This document shows positions 34,874-47,104 of a DNA stretch of 64,000 nucleotides, one piece after another. A program made the position numbers and the translations under genes. Source of the stretch: Siphonodentalium dalli (taxonomy: Eukaryota > Mollusca > Scaphopoda > Gadilida > Siphonodentaliidae). Below the pieces are notes generated by a model that worked only from the letters and a program-made list of their open reading frames with translations, did no database searches and was not told the DNA's origin. Each line of letters starts with the position of its first letter. Position 1 is the stretch's first letter. The stretch is taken from contig CP136066.1 in assembly GCA_032622095.1 (NCBI GenBank), positions 51,184,911 to 51,248,910 on the forward strand, read 5' to 3'.

Positions 34874-35578
34874 TTGCAAATAGTCACAATGTATGGTAGT
34901 GTTAGGTGTTAATATTGATATGATATTGTCACTTGCCATAGTATATATAAGTTTTATCATGCCTCGACTTGTAACTTCACAATCTTTGGAAACTCCGTCC
35001 CTTTGACGCTGTAATATATAAGCAATGGGGCACAGATTCCCAAAATTATGAAAATATGAAGAACTTTAGGATATCGGACGTTTTCCTAAAACCAATTCAA
35101 ACTTCTCAAAATAAAATTTATATTTTGCTTACAAGCAAGACAAATGTTACAAACATTGACAATGGGCAATTCGCAGTAAGAACATATTATATTATTTGAT
35201 TACTGATGTGGAAGCTATAATTATTTCAAGCTGCGTGATACATACTGTTCATGCATTATTTTCATATGTGTAAACATATTTTATTAAAAAAAATTGGGGT
35301 ATACTGTTTTGCACCTGTCTAGCCATCCGTCAGACGTGCGTACGTATGTCTGATGTCTTTTGATATCATAATTTGAACAGTAGCTTGGATCTCAATGAAA
35401 TTTGGTAGGGATGTTCACTACTATGAGGACATTAAATTGAGGGCTCCATTCGTTTTTATAGTACGCATCACAAAAACAATATCTCTAATGTCATTTTCCC
35501 CCTCATAGTTCAAATGCATCGCCCGTGGCATCACGTGACCAGAACATTGAAATCGATTGATAATTCACAGCTGATACT
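34874..35578. other. no gene; part of a dispersed repeat at about 35300-35520
   Basis: The phrase 'ggtatactgttttgcacctg' followed by 'tccgtcagacgtgcg...tttgatatcat...gatctcaatgaaatttggta' has the style of the neighbouring non-coding repeat families (prompt 'ccgtccgt' then 'aaatttggta'). No ORF is supported. Confidence 0.4.
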
Positions 35579-36150
35579 CTAGACCAAGTCTTCTCGGTCC
35601 ACAACATCGGATATCGGTTGGGATGATGCTGTTTTAGGATTAAGTCGCCTCCCGTTACTCTTCTAGAATGGACTTTCATTCAAAATATGTACTATATGTA
35701 CATGTGAAGCCCAGACATTCACATGAACCCCTGAATGTGATAAATAATCTGACAGATTAATCTTGATAGAAAAGGTAAAGTGATGATATGATCGTTTCAT
35801 GTATTGTTTAATACATGTACATTTTCTGATAGCGAGACAAATCAAAATTCTCTGGAAAACAAATCTTTGTTTACTTATCAATTTTGTTGCTCTGACATTT
35901 AATGGACCTCTGATATAATTATGCATGTTTGATACTTTTGTATCATCATGCTTGGGAAAGGCTGCCATCTATGTTCATATACACAAAGCATCCATTTGAC
36001 CTCATCTGAAGACATATAAGCAAGATAACTCCCACACACAATTATGGATGTAAAGTTTGTTATAGAAGAGTAATGGGAGGGGACTCTTCCAAAACAGCAT
36101 CAACCCAACAGATGTCCCAAGCTGTTGTGGACTGAGAAGACTTGGTCTAG
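35579..36150. mobile_element. 572-bp foldback element with about 85-bp TIRs
   Basis: Left arm 'ctagaccaagtcttctcggt' ... 'cccgttactcttct' (35579-35664) is inverted at 36065-36150 ('agaagagtaatgggagg' ... 'gagaagacttggtctag') with scattered mismatches. No protein is encoded that I recognise; a minus-strand 101-codon frame in the spacer has no domain. Confidence 0.8.
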
Positions 36151-36239
36151 TGAAACTAAAGCTATTATTGGACTGACTTGGTTCTGGGTGGGTTAAAAAT
36201 ACTCGGCAGATTTTTTGAAAATAAATACTTTCAGCTTTT

Positions 36240-37962
36240 TAGCTCACCTGAAACGAAGTTTCCTGTGGAGCTATAATCATCACTCCTTGTCAGTCCGTCC
36301 GTCAAGAATCATCTTCTCCTCCAGAACCGTAAGACAGAATGGGTTCATATTTGGTATGGATGTTCCCTATGTGAATCACATTAAGGTTTGTTCAAATGAC
36401 GTCACACGGTCAAATAGTTGCGATGCTAGGACCATAGCTCTTTTCCACCATAGTAATTTTTAGCTCAACTTACTTTGTAAGTTTGAGCTATTGCCATGGT
36501 TTGGCGTCCGTCGTCCCGTGTGTCCGTCAACAATTTCCTTTGGCGCAGGCTACAGGTCGTACCTTTGTTCTGATCTTTATGAAATTTGTCATGAATGTTG
36601 ACATTGACATGTAGATGGGAACGAGTCATTTTGGTGTCATCGGCCAAAAAACATGGCCGCTGGCAGCCATCTTGGATTTCAAAATTAAATCCATTGGCGC
36701 GGGCTACAGGTCGTTCTGTTAGTCTGATCATCATGAAATTTATCATGGATGTTAATATTGACATGCAGATGGGAACGAGTGATTTTGGGGTCGTTCGGCC
36801 AAAAAACATGGCCGCCAGCAGCCATCTTGGATTTTACTCTTTGCATGACTAAATCCTTTGGCGTGGGCTACAGGTTGTAGCTTTGGTCGGAACTTCATGA
36901 AATTTTTCATGGATGTTAACAATGACATGTAGATGGGAACGAGTCATTTTGGGGTCGTTCGGCCAAAAAAATGGCCGCCAGCAGCCATCTTGGTTTTTAC
37001 TCTTTGCATGACTAAATCCTTTGGCGCTGGCTACAGGTCGTACATTTTGTCTGATGTTTATGAAATTTGTCATGAACGTTGTCATTGACATGTAGATGGG
37101 AACGAGTCATTTTGGGGTCATTCGGCAACAAAAACATGGCTGCTGGCAGCCATCTTGGATTTCAAAATTCAATCAATTGGCACTGGCTACAGGTCGTACT
37201 ATTCGTCTGATCATCATGAAATTTGTCATGGATGTTAATATTGACATGCAGATGGGAACAATTGATGATGGGGTCGTTCGGTCAAAAAACATGGCCGCCA
37301 GCAGCCATCTTGGATTTTACTCTTTGCATGACTAAATCCTTTGGCGCGGGCTACAGGTCGTAGCTTTTGTCGGAACTTCATGAAATTTGTCATGGATGTT
37401 AACAATGACATGTAGATGGGAACGAGTCCTTTGGGGTCAATTGGTCAAAAAACATGGCCGCCAGCAGCCATCTTCGATTTTACTCTTTGCATGACTAAAT
37501 CCTTTGGCACAGGTCAGACATTGCAATTAGCACCTTTTCTTTCCTATATACTGTCAACCATTAAATTATTCCCCTACCTAAGTTGAGCTACAGTGTCATT
37601 GACACTTTCATTTAAAATGACTACTTTTCAAATTTCATTGGGGCGAATGGGTTCATATTTGGTACAAAGGGTCCTTGGGGGACTGTGATTCAGATTAGTT
37701 CAAATGAGGTCACTGGGTCAAATGTTGACGGAGCCAGTGACATAACTCAAAAAACAAAACAAAAATTTTAATTCATTTTTTTTGGAATTTTCACCTTGCT
37801 CAATTTAACAAACAGAATTTAGTTTTTAAACATGTTATAAAATTCGAAAATGGTAACACAATTATAACATCTGCAGAGTTATGAAACTTTAATCTTTAAT
37901 GAAATTAAATTATATTCGGTATGGATGGGCCTTGTGTGACCGGGTTCAGATTTGTTCAAATA
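36240..37962 (+). mobile_element. second repeat family ('agctcacctgaaacgaag') split by an insertion
   Basis: The left part (36240-36461) begins 'agctcacctgaaacgaagtt' and contains 'gaatgggttcatatttggta'. The phrase recurs at about 37647 and 'ttcggtatggatgggcc' at 37915, after the inserted element at 36462-37613. So one element of this family was interrupted by an 'agctcaactt' element. Non-coding. Confidence 0.6.
36462..37613 (+). mobile_element. repeat element with internal tandem monomers, copy 2
   Basis: Starts 'agctcaacttactttgtaag' and ends 'gttgagctacagtgtcattg' + acactttcatt. It contains about five well-conserved monomers, each with 'ggctacaggtcgta', 'tgaaatttgtcatg(g/a)atgtt', 'gacatg(t/c)agatgggaacgag', 'tcggccaaaaaacatggccgc' and 'agccatcttggattt'. 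Monomers alternate between two types ('ttcaaaattaaatccattggcg' and 'ttactctttgcatgactaaatcc'). The open frames on both strands are repeat artefacts. Confidence 0.85.
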
Positions 37963-37973
37963 GGGTAATTTTT

Positions 37974-38680
37974 AGCTCAACTTACTTTGTAAGTTTGAGC
38001 TATTGCCATGAGTTGGCGTCCGTCGTCCGTATGTCTGTGTCTATCAACAATTTCCTTTGGCGCGGGCTACAGGTCGTACCTTTGGTCTGATCTTTATGAA
38101 ATTTGTCATGAATGTTGAAATTGACATGTAGATGGGAACGAGTCATTTTGGGGTCATTCGGCCAAAAAACATGGGCGCTGGCAGCCATCTTGAATTTCAA
38201 AATTAAATCCATTGGCGCGGTCTACAGTTAGTACTGTTCGTCTGATCATCATGAAATTTGTCATGGATGTTAATATTGACATCTAGATGGGAAACGAGTC
38301 ATTTTGGGGTCGTTCTGTCAAAAAACATTGGCCGCCAGCAGCCATTTTGGATTTTACTCTTCGCATGACTAAATCCTTTGGCGCGGGCTGCAGGTCGTAG
38401 CTTTAGTCGGATCTTCATGAAATTTGTCATGGATGTTAACAATGACATGTAGATGGGAACGAGTCATTTTGGGCTTGCTCGGCCAAAAAACATGGCAGCC
38501 AGCAGCCATCTTGGATTTTACTCTTTGCATGACTAAATCCTTTGGCGCGGGCTACAGGTCGTAGCTTTGGTCAGAACTTCATGAAGTTTGTCATAGTTAT
38601 TTTGGGGCCATTCGGCCAAAAAACATGGCCGCTGGTGGCCATCTTGGATTTTACTCTTTGCATGACTAAATCCTTTGGCA
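37974..38680 (+). mobile_element. repeat element with internal tandem monomers, copy 3
   Basis: Same left end ('agctcaacttactttgtaag') and the same alternating monomers as copy 2. It trails off near 38680 without the usual 'gttgagctacagtgtcattg' end, so it is 3'-truncated or rearranged against the next family. Confidence 0.8.
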
Positions 38681-38704
38681 CAGCTAGGTTAGACACTTAT
38701 ATTA

Positions 38705-39215
38705 TGTTTACCCATACCATAGTATGGTAAACATCGTCCGGATTGACCACTGGTCGTTAGTCCGTCGTCTGTCTGTAGACACTTTACGCATGGTTCGATA
38801 ACTGAAATATTTTCTATCTGATCAGAACCTAATTTTGTATATGAATTTCTCAGCACCAAATACAGATCAAGTTCGAATATGGGTTCGATCCGATTTTTTT
38901 ACGGAGTTATGGCCCTTTTTCGACTTAGAATTCATGCATGCTGCCATAACTCAAATTTTTTTTATCTGCCCGTCACCAAATCTGGTATGAGAGTTTCTTA
39001 GCCCAAAATACATATCAAGTTTGAATATGGGTTTGATCCGATTTTTTTAATGGTGTTATGGCCCTTTGACATATAATTCATGCATGCTTCGATAAATCAA
39101 CCATTTTTCAACTGATAGAAACCAAATTTTGTATGTGAGTTTCTCAACTCAAAATACAGATCGAGTTCGAATATGGGTTTGATCCGATATTATTTAATGG
39201 CGGGCGTTATGACCC
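38705..39215 (+). repeat. third repeat family ('gtaaacatcgtccggattgacc'), copy 1
   Basis: After 'catagtatggtaaacatcgt' come three diverged monomers of about 140 bp with 'aaccaaattttgtat', 'ttctcagcccaaaatacaga', 'tcaagttcgaatatgggttt' and 'gatccgatttttt...gttatggccctttt'. Non-coding. Confidence 0.75.
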
Positions 39216-39794
39216 TTTGATTATTTTATTCATCTCTAAAATATATCAAAGATACACAGTTTGCACTGTCCAAGTAGAATCTAATAAATCAGGTTTACAA
39301 TGCCATGAAGTTGTCTTCTCACATTGAGCAACAGAGATAGTATCAAGTGACAATGACTCTCTCTTGCATTGAGTTAATTAACTGCTAGCAGATGTGTTGG
39401 CCATATGATGAGATATCATAGATGGAATGTTTATGCTGTTATATTTTATATGCATGGTTATTTAAATTTCATCTTAAAGGCATAATCTGGTTTTATTGTT
39501 TAATAGCATTACTATTGGAGGTTAATTATGTGATTGTGTTTAGTAGATTTGTTGGTTGCATGGGAAGACAACTTGAGAGCTCTGTATCAGCCTATGAGAA
39601 CAAAATAATTATTCAAAACACTTTTAGAACTGTAGGTCTAGTTTGTTTTATTTATATATTAATGGAAATCTTTTTCGACATTGATTTCAATTGATTACAA
39701 ATGTGAATAGAAATATTAAAGAGGCACAACAGGTTTGAACTTTGATACATTTTTCTTATACTCTGCATGGAATAAAACTTTTTATGTGTACACA

Positions 39795-40135
39795 TAGTGT
39801 CAATGTCCGGATTGACCACTCGTCGTTCATCCATCCATCTGTACATCCATCTGTCTGTCCATCCGTAGACACTTTAGGCATAATGCGATAACTCTAACAT
39901 TTTTTATTTGATCGGAACCAAATTTTGTATACAGGTTTCTCAGCCCAAAATACAGTTCGAGTTCGAATATGGGTTTGATTCGAGTTTTTTTTTTACAGTT
40001 TTGGCTGGTTATGGCCCTTTTTTACTTAGAATTTACACATGCTGCCATAACTCGAAAAAAATTGGGTTTGATCCGATTTATTTTAAAGGAGTTATGACCC
40101 TTTTTTTTAAATATGAAAATTTTAATTTAATTTTT
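39795..40135 (+). repeat. third repeat family, copy 2
   Basis: 'gtccggattgaccactcgtc' is followed by the same monomer phrases as at 38705-39215, about two units, ending in 'ggagttatgaccctttttt'. Confidence 0.75.
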
Positions 40136-41714
40136 TATTAGATTGAATTTCCTCGCTCAATTTAACACTCAAAATATATTAAAAAACTTTTATGTTAAAT
40201 AATTTAAAAAATATTTAATTAAAAAAATTAATTTCATTGACACTAATTTGTTTTAGTTGTATACCATTTATTAGGTGTGATGTCCTTTTTTGAAGATATG
40301 AAGATTTTATTGCAATAGTTGCATGTAATATAATGATGGCAATAAATTGCCATGTGAACATCCAATATCCAGAGTATATGAGAGTACCTTTAATATATGT
40401 CATTCCAAGCGATATCTGTTATTAATTGAGTGGTGACATATGTTACAAAGCTCTAGGGGTGGTTGTATGAAGGTAAATACAAACAACCTGCTGGCTGGAT
40501 AATTGTTTATCCTATCTGTCAAATTTATTAATGGCTAAACCATTGGATCTCACAGTGAGAGGTCATTGTCTGAATAGGGACAGAGTTATGAGATTTGAAT
40601 CGACTCCTCCCCCACCCAAATACTTTAACCCCTTCTTAAGACAAATTATTTGAGCTTTTGATTTTAAGTTTAAGTACTGATATATGTATTACTGTGATCA
40701 TATCTTAGACCAATTATCAGTTATAGCTAATCGCTATCGCCAAGGTATGGGTTAAACATCTGTCGATCGTGATTGGCCTCTCGTTAGGACATGAGGTCCC
40801 CAGAGGGTGAATACGTTGTGCTATTCCACCTTGGGAATAGTGTCATTAAATTCACCTTTTGTGGACCTCATTCTGCAGAGGTCAGACACTCTAAATACAG
40901 ACTTGGCTGTCTCAATATTATTTTGTTAACCACCACTCATCCAGGTGAAATCATACCCTATTGGATAGTGGGGGTATATTGATATTACTAGATGAATTGA
41001 TCTCATAGATGGGGATTCACATTTGTTCTAATAGGGGCTAAGATAAGAGATTTAACTCTCCTCTATCCTGTTTGGTACTGGTATAATAATATTGATTTCT
41101 AGGAAGACTGGGTGGGGGCAATGTTGGAGGCAACGGGGAAGGAGTGTAGAACGGTGGAGTTTTGACCCCCTATTTGATCAAAATTTAAACAGTTGAAAAT
41201 TTCATGCCTGGTATAACATTAGTTGTAGATTAGATGTTCACATAAAAAATAGGTTAGAATTTTTCTCATAGTTTGGTTTGTTTTTCCCTCATGTATGTTT
41301 TTAAACCAACAGTCCATATGTTTCTACTTCAGGTTAAACTGTTGGACCAAATTGGCAACAAATTTTAACTTTATTTGGTTGGTAATTTTCAAACGTTTGA
41401 GAGCTTGAAGTACTGGTGTTGTAAAATTCAATCTAAGAGGGATGTGCAAAAGGATTTTTGTGAACTTAGTACTGTGGTATGGTTGCATGTTTTCATTAAA
41501 ATGTAAGAGATTGGAGATTTGTCAGTGGTGTGCAATTAGAAATTTCATTTGACGAGCCCTGCTCATCTGATAACCTCCAGCTATGTCCCTGTTTAGAACT
41601 ACTTGTCTTAAGTGATATTGTCACGTGCTGACCCTTGTAGTCTTCAGAGTCTCAGTCTTCTCAGTCTTTAAAGTCTGGTGAGCGACCCACAGTCATTGAC
41701 TGTCTTGTTTATGG
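40136..41714. other. no supported gene
   Basis: AT-rich, short frames only. No element ends or RNA genes were recognised. Confidence 0.45.
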
Positions 41715-41839
41715 GTTTATGCGTGTGTGTTATTGAGAGATACTGCACATAGGTTTTTGGGGCACATTTAGTGTCAACCGCTTTACACAATGTCCCCAAA
41801 CGACCACAGCGCCGTGTCCATCAATAACACACGCACACC
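41715..41839. repeat. 125-bp foldback repeat
   Basis: 'gcgtgtgtgttattga' near 41720 is inverted as 'tcaataacacacgc' near 41821, and 'ttttggggcaca...' pairs loosely with 'tgtccccaaa'. Its left arm and spacer recur at 9485-9536. Confidence 0.6.
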
Positions 41840-43169
41840 CACTACATTCATTTCTTAAATACAATATTTTGTGCAACTCTCATTTTATCTTTGAAGCTCC
41901 ATACTTTAATATATACATGTATATACTACTATAGAGCACATATTAGATATTGTTGTTATGGACTTTTCCCGAATTTGAATAAATAGTTTGACAGTATTTC
42001 TCTTTCTCTCTCTCTCCATTGTCCTGGATATATGGCCTCTGAAAACAAGTTGGGGAGAAGACCTTCCAACATCTCATGGATGCATGAGATGAAAATAATA
42101 TTGCCTCTATCGATGAGATGAAACGACATTTTTATATCTTATCCTTTTAAGATATACCAACATGTATAACCAGTGTTATAAATGAAATAACCATTGCAAG
42201 ATGTTTATCAATTACAGATACAGTGCATGTGGTTCTGCATTACATTCAGTCAATAATGAATATATTTACAGGCATGTGAGCAATTGCATCTTTCAATAAG
42301 TCATTTCTAAAGTGTTTCCATTTGTATTATCCCCCAGCTGTGTCATTAAATTACCAGCTTTTATAGAGCCTATAGACAAGAATTATACTGTCAATATTTG
42401 GAGATATTTCATCCCAATATCTATAAATTCAAATCAATATTAGTCAGCAAATTTGAAGCAGTGAAGAAACCACACCTGATGTTACCCACAGATTACAATA
42501 TTTTAGTCGCGCACTTCCATTTCAACTCAAAGTGGTTTGTTCAAAAAGATTCCCTACAGTATCTCATCTGATGGGCCAACAGAAGCTTGAAGTTTGCAAA
42601 GAATCTTTTCATTTTTTAAACAGTTTAGTTTAAATATTCATCTGATGCCCTGTAGTACTTGTGGAGTTTCAATATATTGAAGGAACAATAATTTAGATAT
42701 GTGCCTTGAATGGCAAGCGTTTGTATCAATTGTGTGTTGAAAGAAAAGCCTGTGTTAGGATATCCAATAATTGGATAGATGTCTGCATACAGTAATATAT
42801 TTGAAGCTTTGAAGTACATTTATGACAAATTTGTGGGATACCTTTACTAAATGGTAGATCAATGATGCACTTCACAATAAGGTGATATGGAGGTGATTTT
42901 AAAATATGAAAATGGAGCCATCAGACAGTGAGTACCTGCTTGGTGAGGAAACTTGCACGAGAGGAGGGGTGCTGTCAGCGCGGGACCTAATCATTCCACC
43001 ATACAAAAAATAAGTCCATCATATCTATCAATTACTAGATAGGGTACCTGGCATTGCTCAGGTAAAGAATGAACACATTATTAGTGCCCCCTCCAGTCAT
43101 TTAAACTATTTATTAGTCACCTGAGATAAGCATCACATATGTATTGCATGAAACTCTTGTTAAAGTTAC
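41840..43169. other. no supported gene
   Basis: A (tc)n-rich patch lies at about 41999-42016. A 34-codon acidic frame at 42907-43011 ('MEPSDSEYLLGEETCTRGGV') has a protein-like composition but no splice or domain support. Confidence 0.35.
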
Positions 43170-43870
43170 CTCTACTTTTAAGTTGATAATAAACGCTCTT
43201 TATTGCTAATTATTAGTACTTCTTTAAGTCATCTGGGGTCAACGGCACCTATCACATTACACGCCCAATTTCATATTATCTCTGTGTACCAATTTTCCCA
43301 TATATCTTCTGAGATGATAAATTCTTTTAATTGATAAGCTATGTTAACATAATTTACAAACCCCCCTTTATGTCATCTGATGTCCAAGGCGCCAATCCCA
43401 TGACATTGCCCTAGTCATGGGATCCCATGTGTACCAATTTTACTACATATCGTTTAAGCTGATAAGAATTGCTCATCTCTATAATATAATCTATAAGTTC
43501 CCCTTTTAAGTTTGCCCGGGTCAATATACCCCTGTATACCAATTTCCAGCGACCAGAGTCTAACCATTTTGTGTATATGATTCATTTTTTAAATTAGAAT
43601 TGTTTATGCCCCTTTAAGTCGTCTGAATCTGATGTTAACAACACCTATCTCGTGACAATATTCGTGTCAATTGACCCATGCGAAGCAATCTTGATTACAA
43701 AATTCCGACCATTTTGGGTGTATAATTAATTATAATTATCCTTTTAAGACATCTGATGTCAATGGCACCAATCCCATGACACTCCCTTGGTCAACTGGCC
43801 CATGTGTACATTTTTTAGCACCAATGGTCCAGCCATTTGGTCGTCTAGACAGACAAACAGTTTTTATTAA
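43170..43870. repeat. array of about 120-bp degenerate monomers
   Basis: Five or so monomers repeat the order 'cgctctttattgct', 'cccctttaagtcatctgatgtcaa', 'ggcaccaatcccatgaca', 'tcaactggcccatgtgtacc' and 'aattttacta.catat'. Related monomers are at 21180-21490. Confidence 0.7.
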
Positions 43871-46184
43871 TATATGTCAGAGTCCTAAATTGAGTTAGAT
43901 AATTTTACTAAAGAAAACTGAAACTTTGTACCCAAAGTAGCAGTCTCCAATTTCAAGGTGCTTATCTCTGACATAGGCCTAAACATGCGCTCAGGTGATA
44001 ATATTTTATATTAGCAAAATTCTTTTGTCTGGGATTTTTTTTTATCATGCTACCAGTAATTGCTCACTTATAATAACTTAGTATAGTCAAATGAAATATT
44101 TTCCAGTTCATTTCTTTAGTAAGTGACATCTGCAGTAAATAATCTTGTGTCACTAGTTTCCAAGAGGCATGGTACTACATCCTGCTGTTTAATTTGAGTA
44201 TATGTTAAGCCAATCGCGCTTGCGTTAGTAATTTATTATCGAGCAATCCATATATATAATTCGACAGTGTGTAAACTCGCACTTAATTCTCTTTTATTGA
44301 ATGCTCGATTGTTGGTTCGTTGAGTTCATGGTAAAACAACAAGAACATAGAACTGACGAACTTGGGTCGTCCAAACCACTACTCGAAATTGATGCAATGG
44401 GCATTCGTCTGAGGAAAGGGGGGGGGGGGGTAGAAATGCATATAGAACTTACTTTCGTAAATGGTATTTCGTTTTCCCACGCATAAATTCATACAAACAA
44501 TATTTTATTTGCAGATTGTTCTGCAATTGAGTTGAACATACAGTAATTAATTTAGCACAGAGCCCCCCTCCCCATGTAACTTGTGCTGCGTGCGGCGGGG
44601 GAGAAAATGCAGTAACAATGACGATATCAGTTATATATATGCACGGACGCGTTGACACGGGACGGGGTCGTGGTGTCTCCCCTTCCCACTTTGGTAAAAA
44701 AAAATCAACAGTTTGAACTTTGAAGTCGAATACACTAATAGGTTTGTGTGCAGTTAGCGATTATAAATTTCCAATATGTGGCCATAGCATGGTGCAATTA
44801 TATAGACTTTCATCAATTTTGAGAATTATTTTGGTTTGATCAAAGGTGGTGCATTTAGAAATTCCAAGTTTTGCACCAAAACGGAAACATTCTAGACACG
44901 TTCATGTAGGGCCTAAATATGTTTTAAATATAAGTTTGCTCACCGTATAACCTTTATCGCGATTCTGATATAAATGGTCCAGCCCTAGCTCAGACATATA
45001 CGTACATGTATATAGTTTATCCACCCAACGATGTAGGCCTATATACAACGTATCAATTCCTATAATGAGTCCGTGCCACTATTTCTCCGATACAGTATAT
45101 ATATATACAGCAGCCTATAATATTGGGATTTGTGGATGCGAAGGCCTATACAGACACGCTTAACCACCTGTCACAGCAGACAGTCACACAAACACGGAGT
45201 TAACGAAATGTATAGGCGATATTTTGCATGGGATCCATACATATATAGGTGTAGGCATGCTACCGAACATGGTTGAGTGACTTTTTTTCGCACGATGTCG
45301 CCTCGGTTGCTCTTTATTGGAGATTCGATCGATGGTTTACACTATAACTGCCAAGAATGCAAATATAGTACACTATATATTGATATAATGTGTGCTCTCA
45401 TCTATAACTACGAGCAGCATCAGTATATAACCACCAACTCAAAGTTTGTGATTATGTTGTGGTTGATTTAGTTAAATTCGCATGTTTCCGTGGATTGTAG
45501 TATAATAGACTACAGAGCGCGCGGTATCAAACCCTGGAGGATCTTTAATACAAGCTACTTGACCAATCCATTGCTACGAATTTTAGTAACGTATTCAAAA
45601 CTGGGTGTGATTCTTTCCGTGTATCAATGCACATTCATTGTGATGCATTTAGCCACCGAAGGGGTTATCGTGATAATATAGCATATAGCCTATACGACCA
45701 TTCAAAGAAAGTAAAATAGCCAAAAATACAGTAGTTATCAACAATGGTGTGGGGGGGGGGGTAATAACCTTTGTTTTCTCATTCAATGCTAAATACTCAG
45801 AAGCATTTAATTATTTTGCCATAATTAGCAATCGATGGGCCATATTTATTAATCGACATCATAAGTTAGGGTAGGTCTAGTCATTGCACAAATGTGAATT
45901 TATTCTTATCAACAGCGATGCCATATGTATAAACACATTCCCTGTCCCCAATACGAAGAAATTTGCCCGGGGAGTTGATTTTAAACCTTTATTCGCGTAA
46001 AAACGTTTCAAAAATCAGATCACGGAAGCATTTTTTCGATATCGTGTGCGTAATACGTCATACACTACACATTTATTGACTAGGCAACGCCAAACGACCA
46101 TGTCGTAATTGCAGCGATATTTCTCCGAGGGCGGAGCTATACATCCACGTTACTATTATTAGAAATATTGAATTATCTGGCAGG
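43871..46184. other. about 2.3 kb with no supported gene
   Basis: Contains short homopurine runs (a G10 tract at 44419-44430 and another at about 45750) and short frames of about 60 codons. None has domain or splice support. Confidence 0.45.
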
Positions 46185-46916
46185 ACGTACTTATTAAGCA
46201 GAACACCGGGAATCTATTCTGACATGTACAACAGTACAAAGAGCTTTCACCATTGAAAGCAAATCACGAACAGTGATTAAATAGCCTACCGGCTCCAGCA
46301 GAAGCTATGATATCAAATATCGCATCATTAATCCACCGACAACAGCATGTTGTGCCACCTGTGTGAATTGATTGTTAACAAGCCGGATTAAACTGGTTCT
46401 GTCTAGTTCACAGGTCTCACATAAATCCTGAAGCAAACTGATTATATTCACACTTAAAGTGTCGACCCTAGAAAGCGCTGTTGTAAAGACAGGTCATGCC
46501 ATTCTAGGTTGCATATAATATGCAAATACAAAATAATTTCGTATCTAAAATGCAAAAAATAGGCATAAACTATGCTGGTTCAAACAATGACTGTCACATC
46601 ACTAACTCAAAGTGCAAAACTTGGGCGTGATACTAAATTGCTCTAATAAAATAGAAGCACAAGTCACCCGATCTAAATTGATGGAATCTACAAATTCCAT
46701 GCTCAGAATACTGATTAATGTGGCATATAATATGCCGAATTATAAAATTGGCACATATCGTGCACGGCCATGTACATGGTGTTACGGGCCTCGATAGATC
46801 AGGCTATTCACAATTAAAATAGGCATATATTATGCCGATCTATTTATAACGCTGTTCCCTGGTGAAATTCCGCGTTATCACTACCATACTATAGTGGAAA
46901 GGTGAATCGAAACATA
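46185..46916 (+). repeat. dispersed repeat, copy 2 (inverted relative to 21.5-22.1 kb)
   Basis: Starts acgtacttattaagcagaac and ends ...gtgaatcgaaacatat, the reverse complement of the ends of 21553-22146. It contains several copies of a small palindrome, ggcatataatatgcc and gcatataatatgc (about 46512, 46721, 46826). The palindrome also occurs as gggcataatatatgcc in copy 1. Confidence 0.65.
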
Positions 46917-47104
46917 TGCTCAATCTAAATCACGACTGGCCAAGCGATGTAGAAACATAGAACACAGACCACTAATCTGTTGTTGATTGTTCGGTATATT
47001 TCACAATAAACAAAATTCAAACTATTACACCTCATAATTATGTTGGACATTTCCAAACTGTAAACCCCCAGAACAAACGTCGCACTACCGACGACTCATT
47101 CAAT

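Noticed and set aside
36465-37335. several 80-115-codon frames on both strands
   Set aside because: They repeat the same peptide (for example 'HMAASSHLGFYSLHD') because they translate the tandem monomers of a non-coding element.
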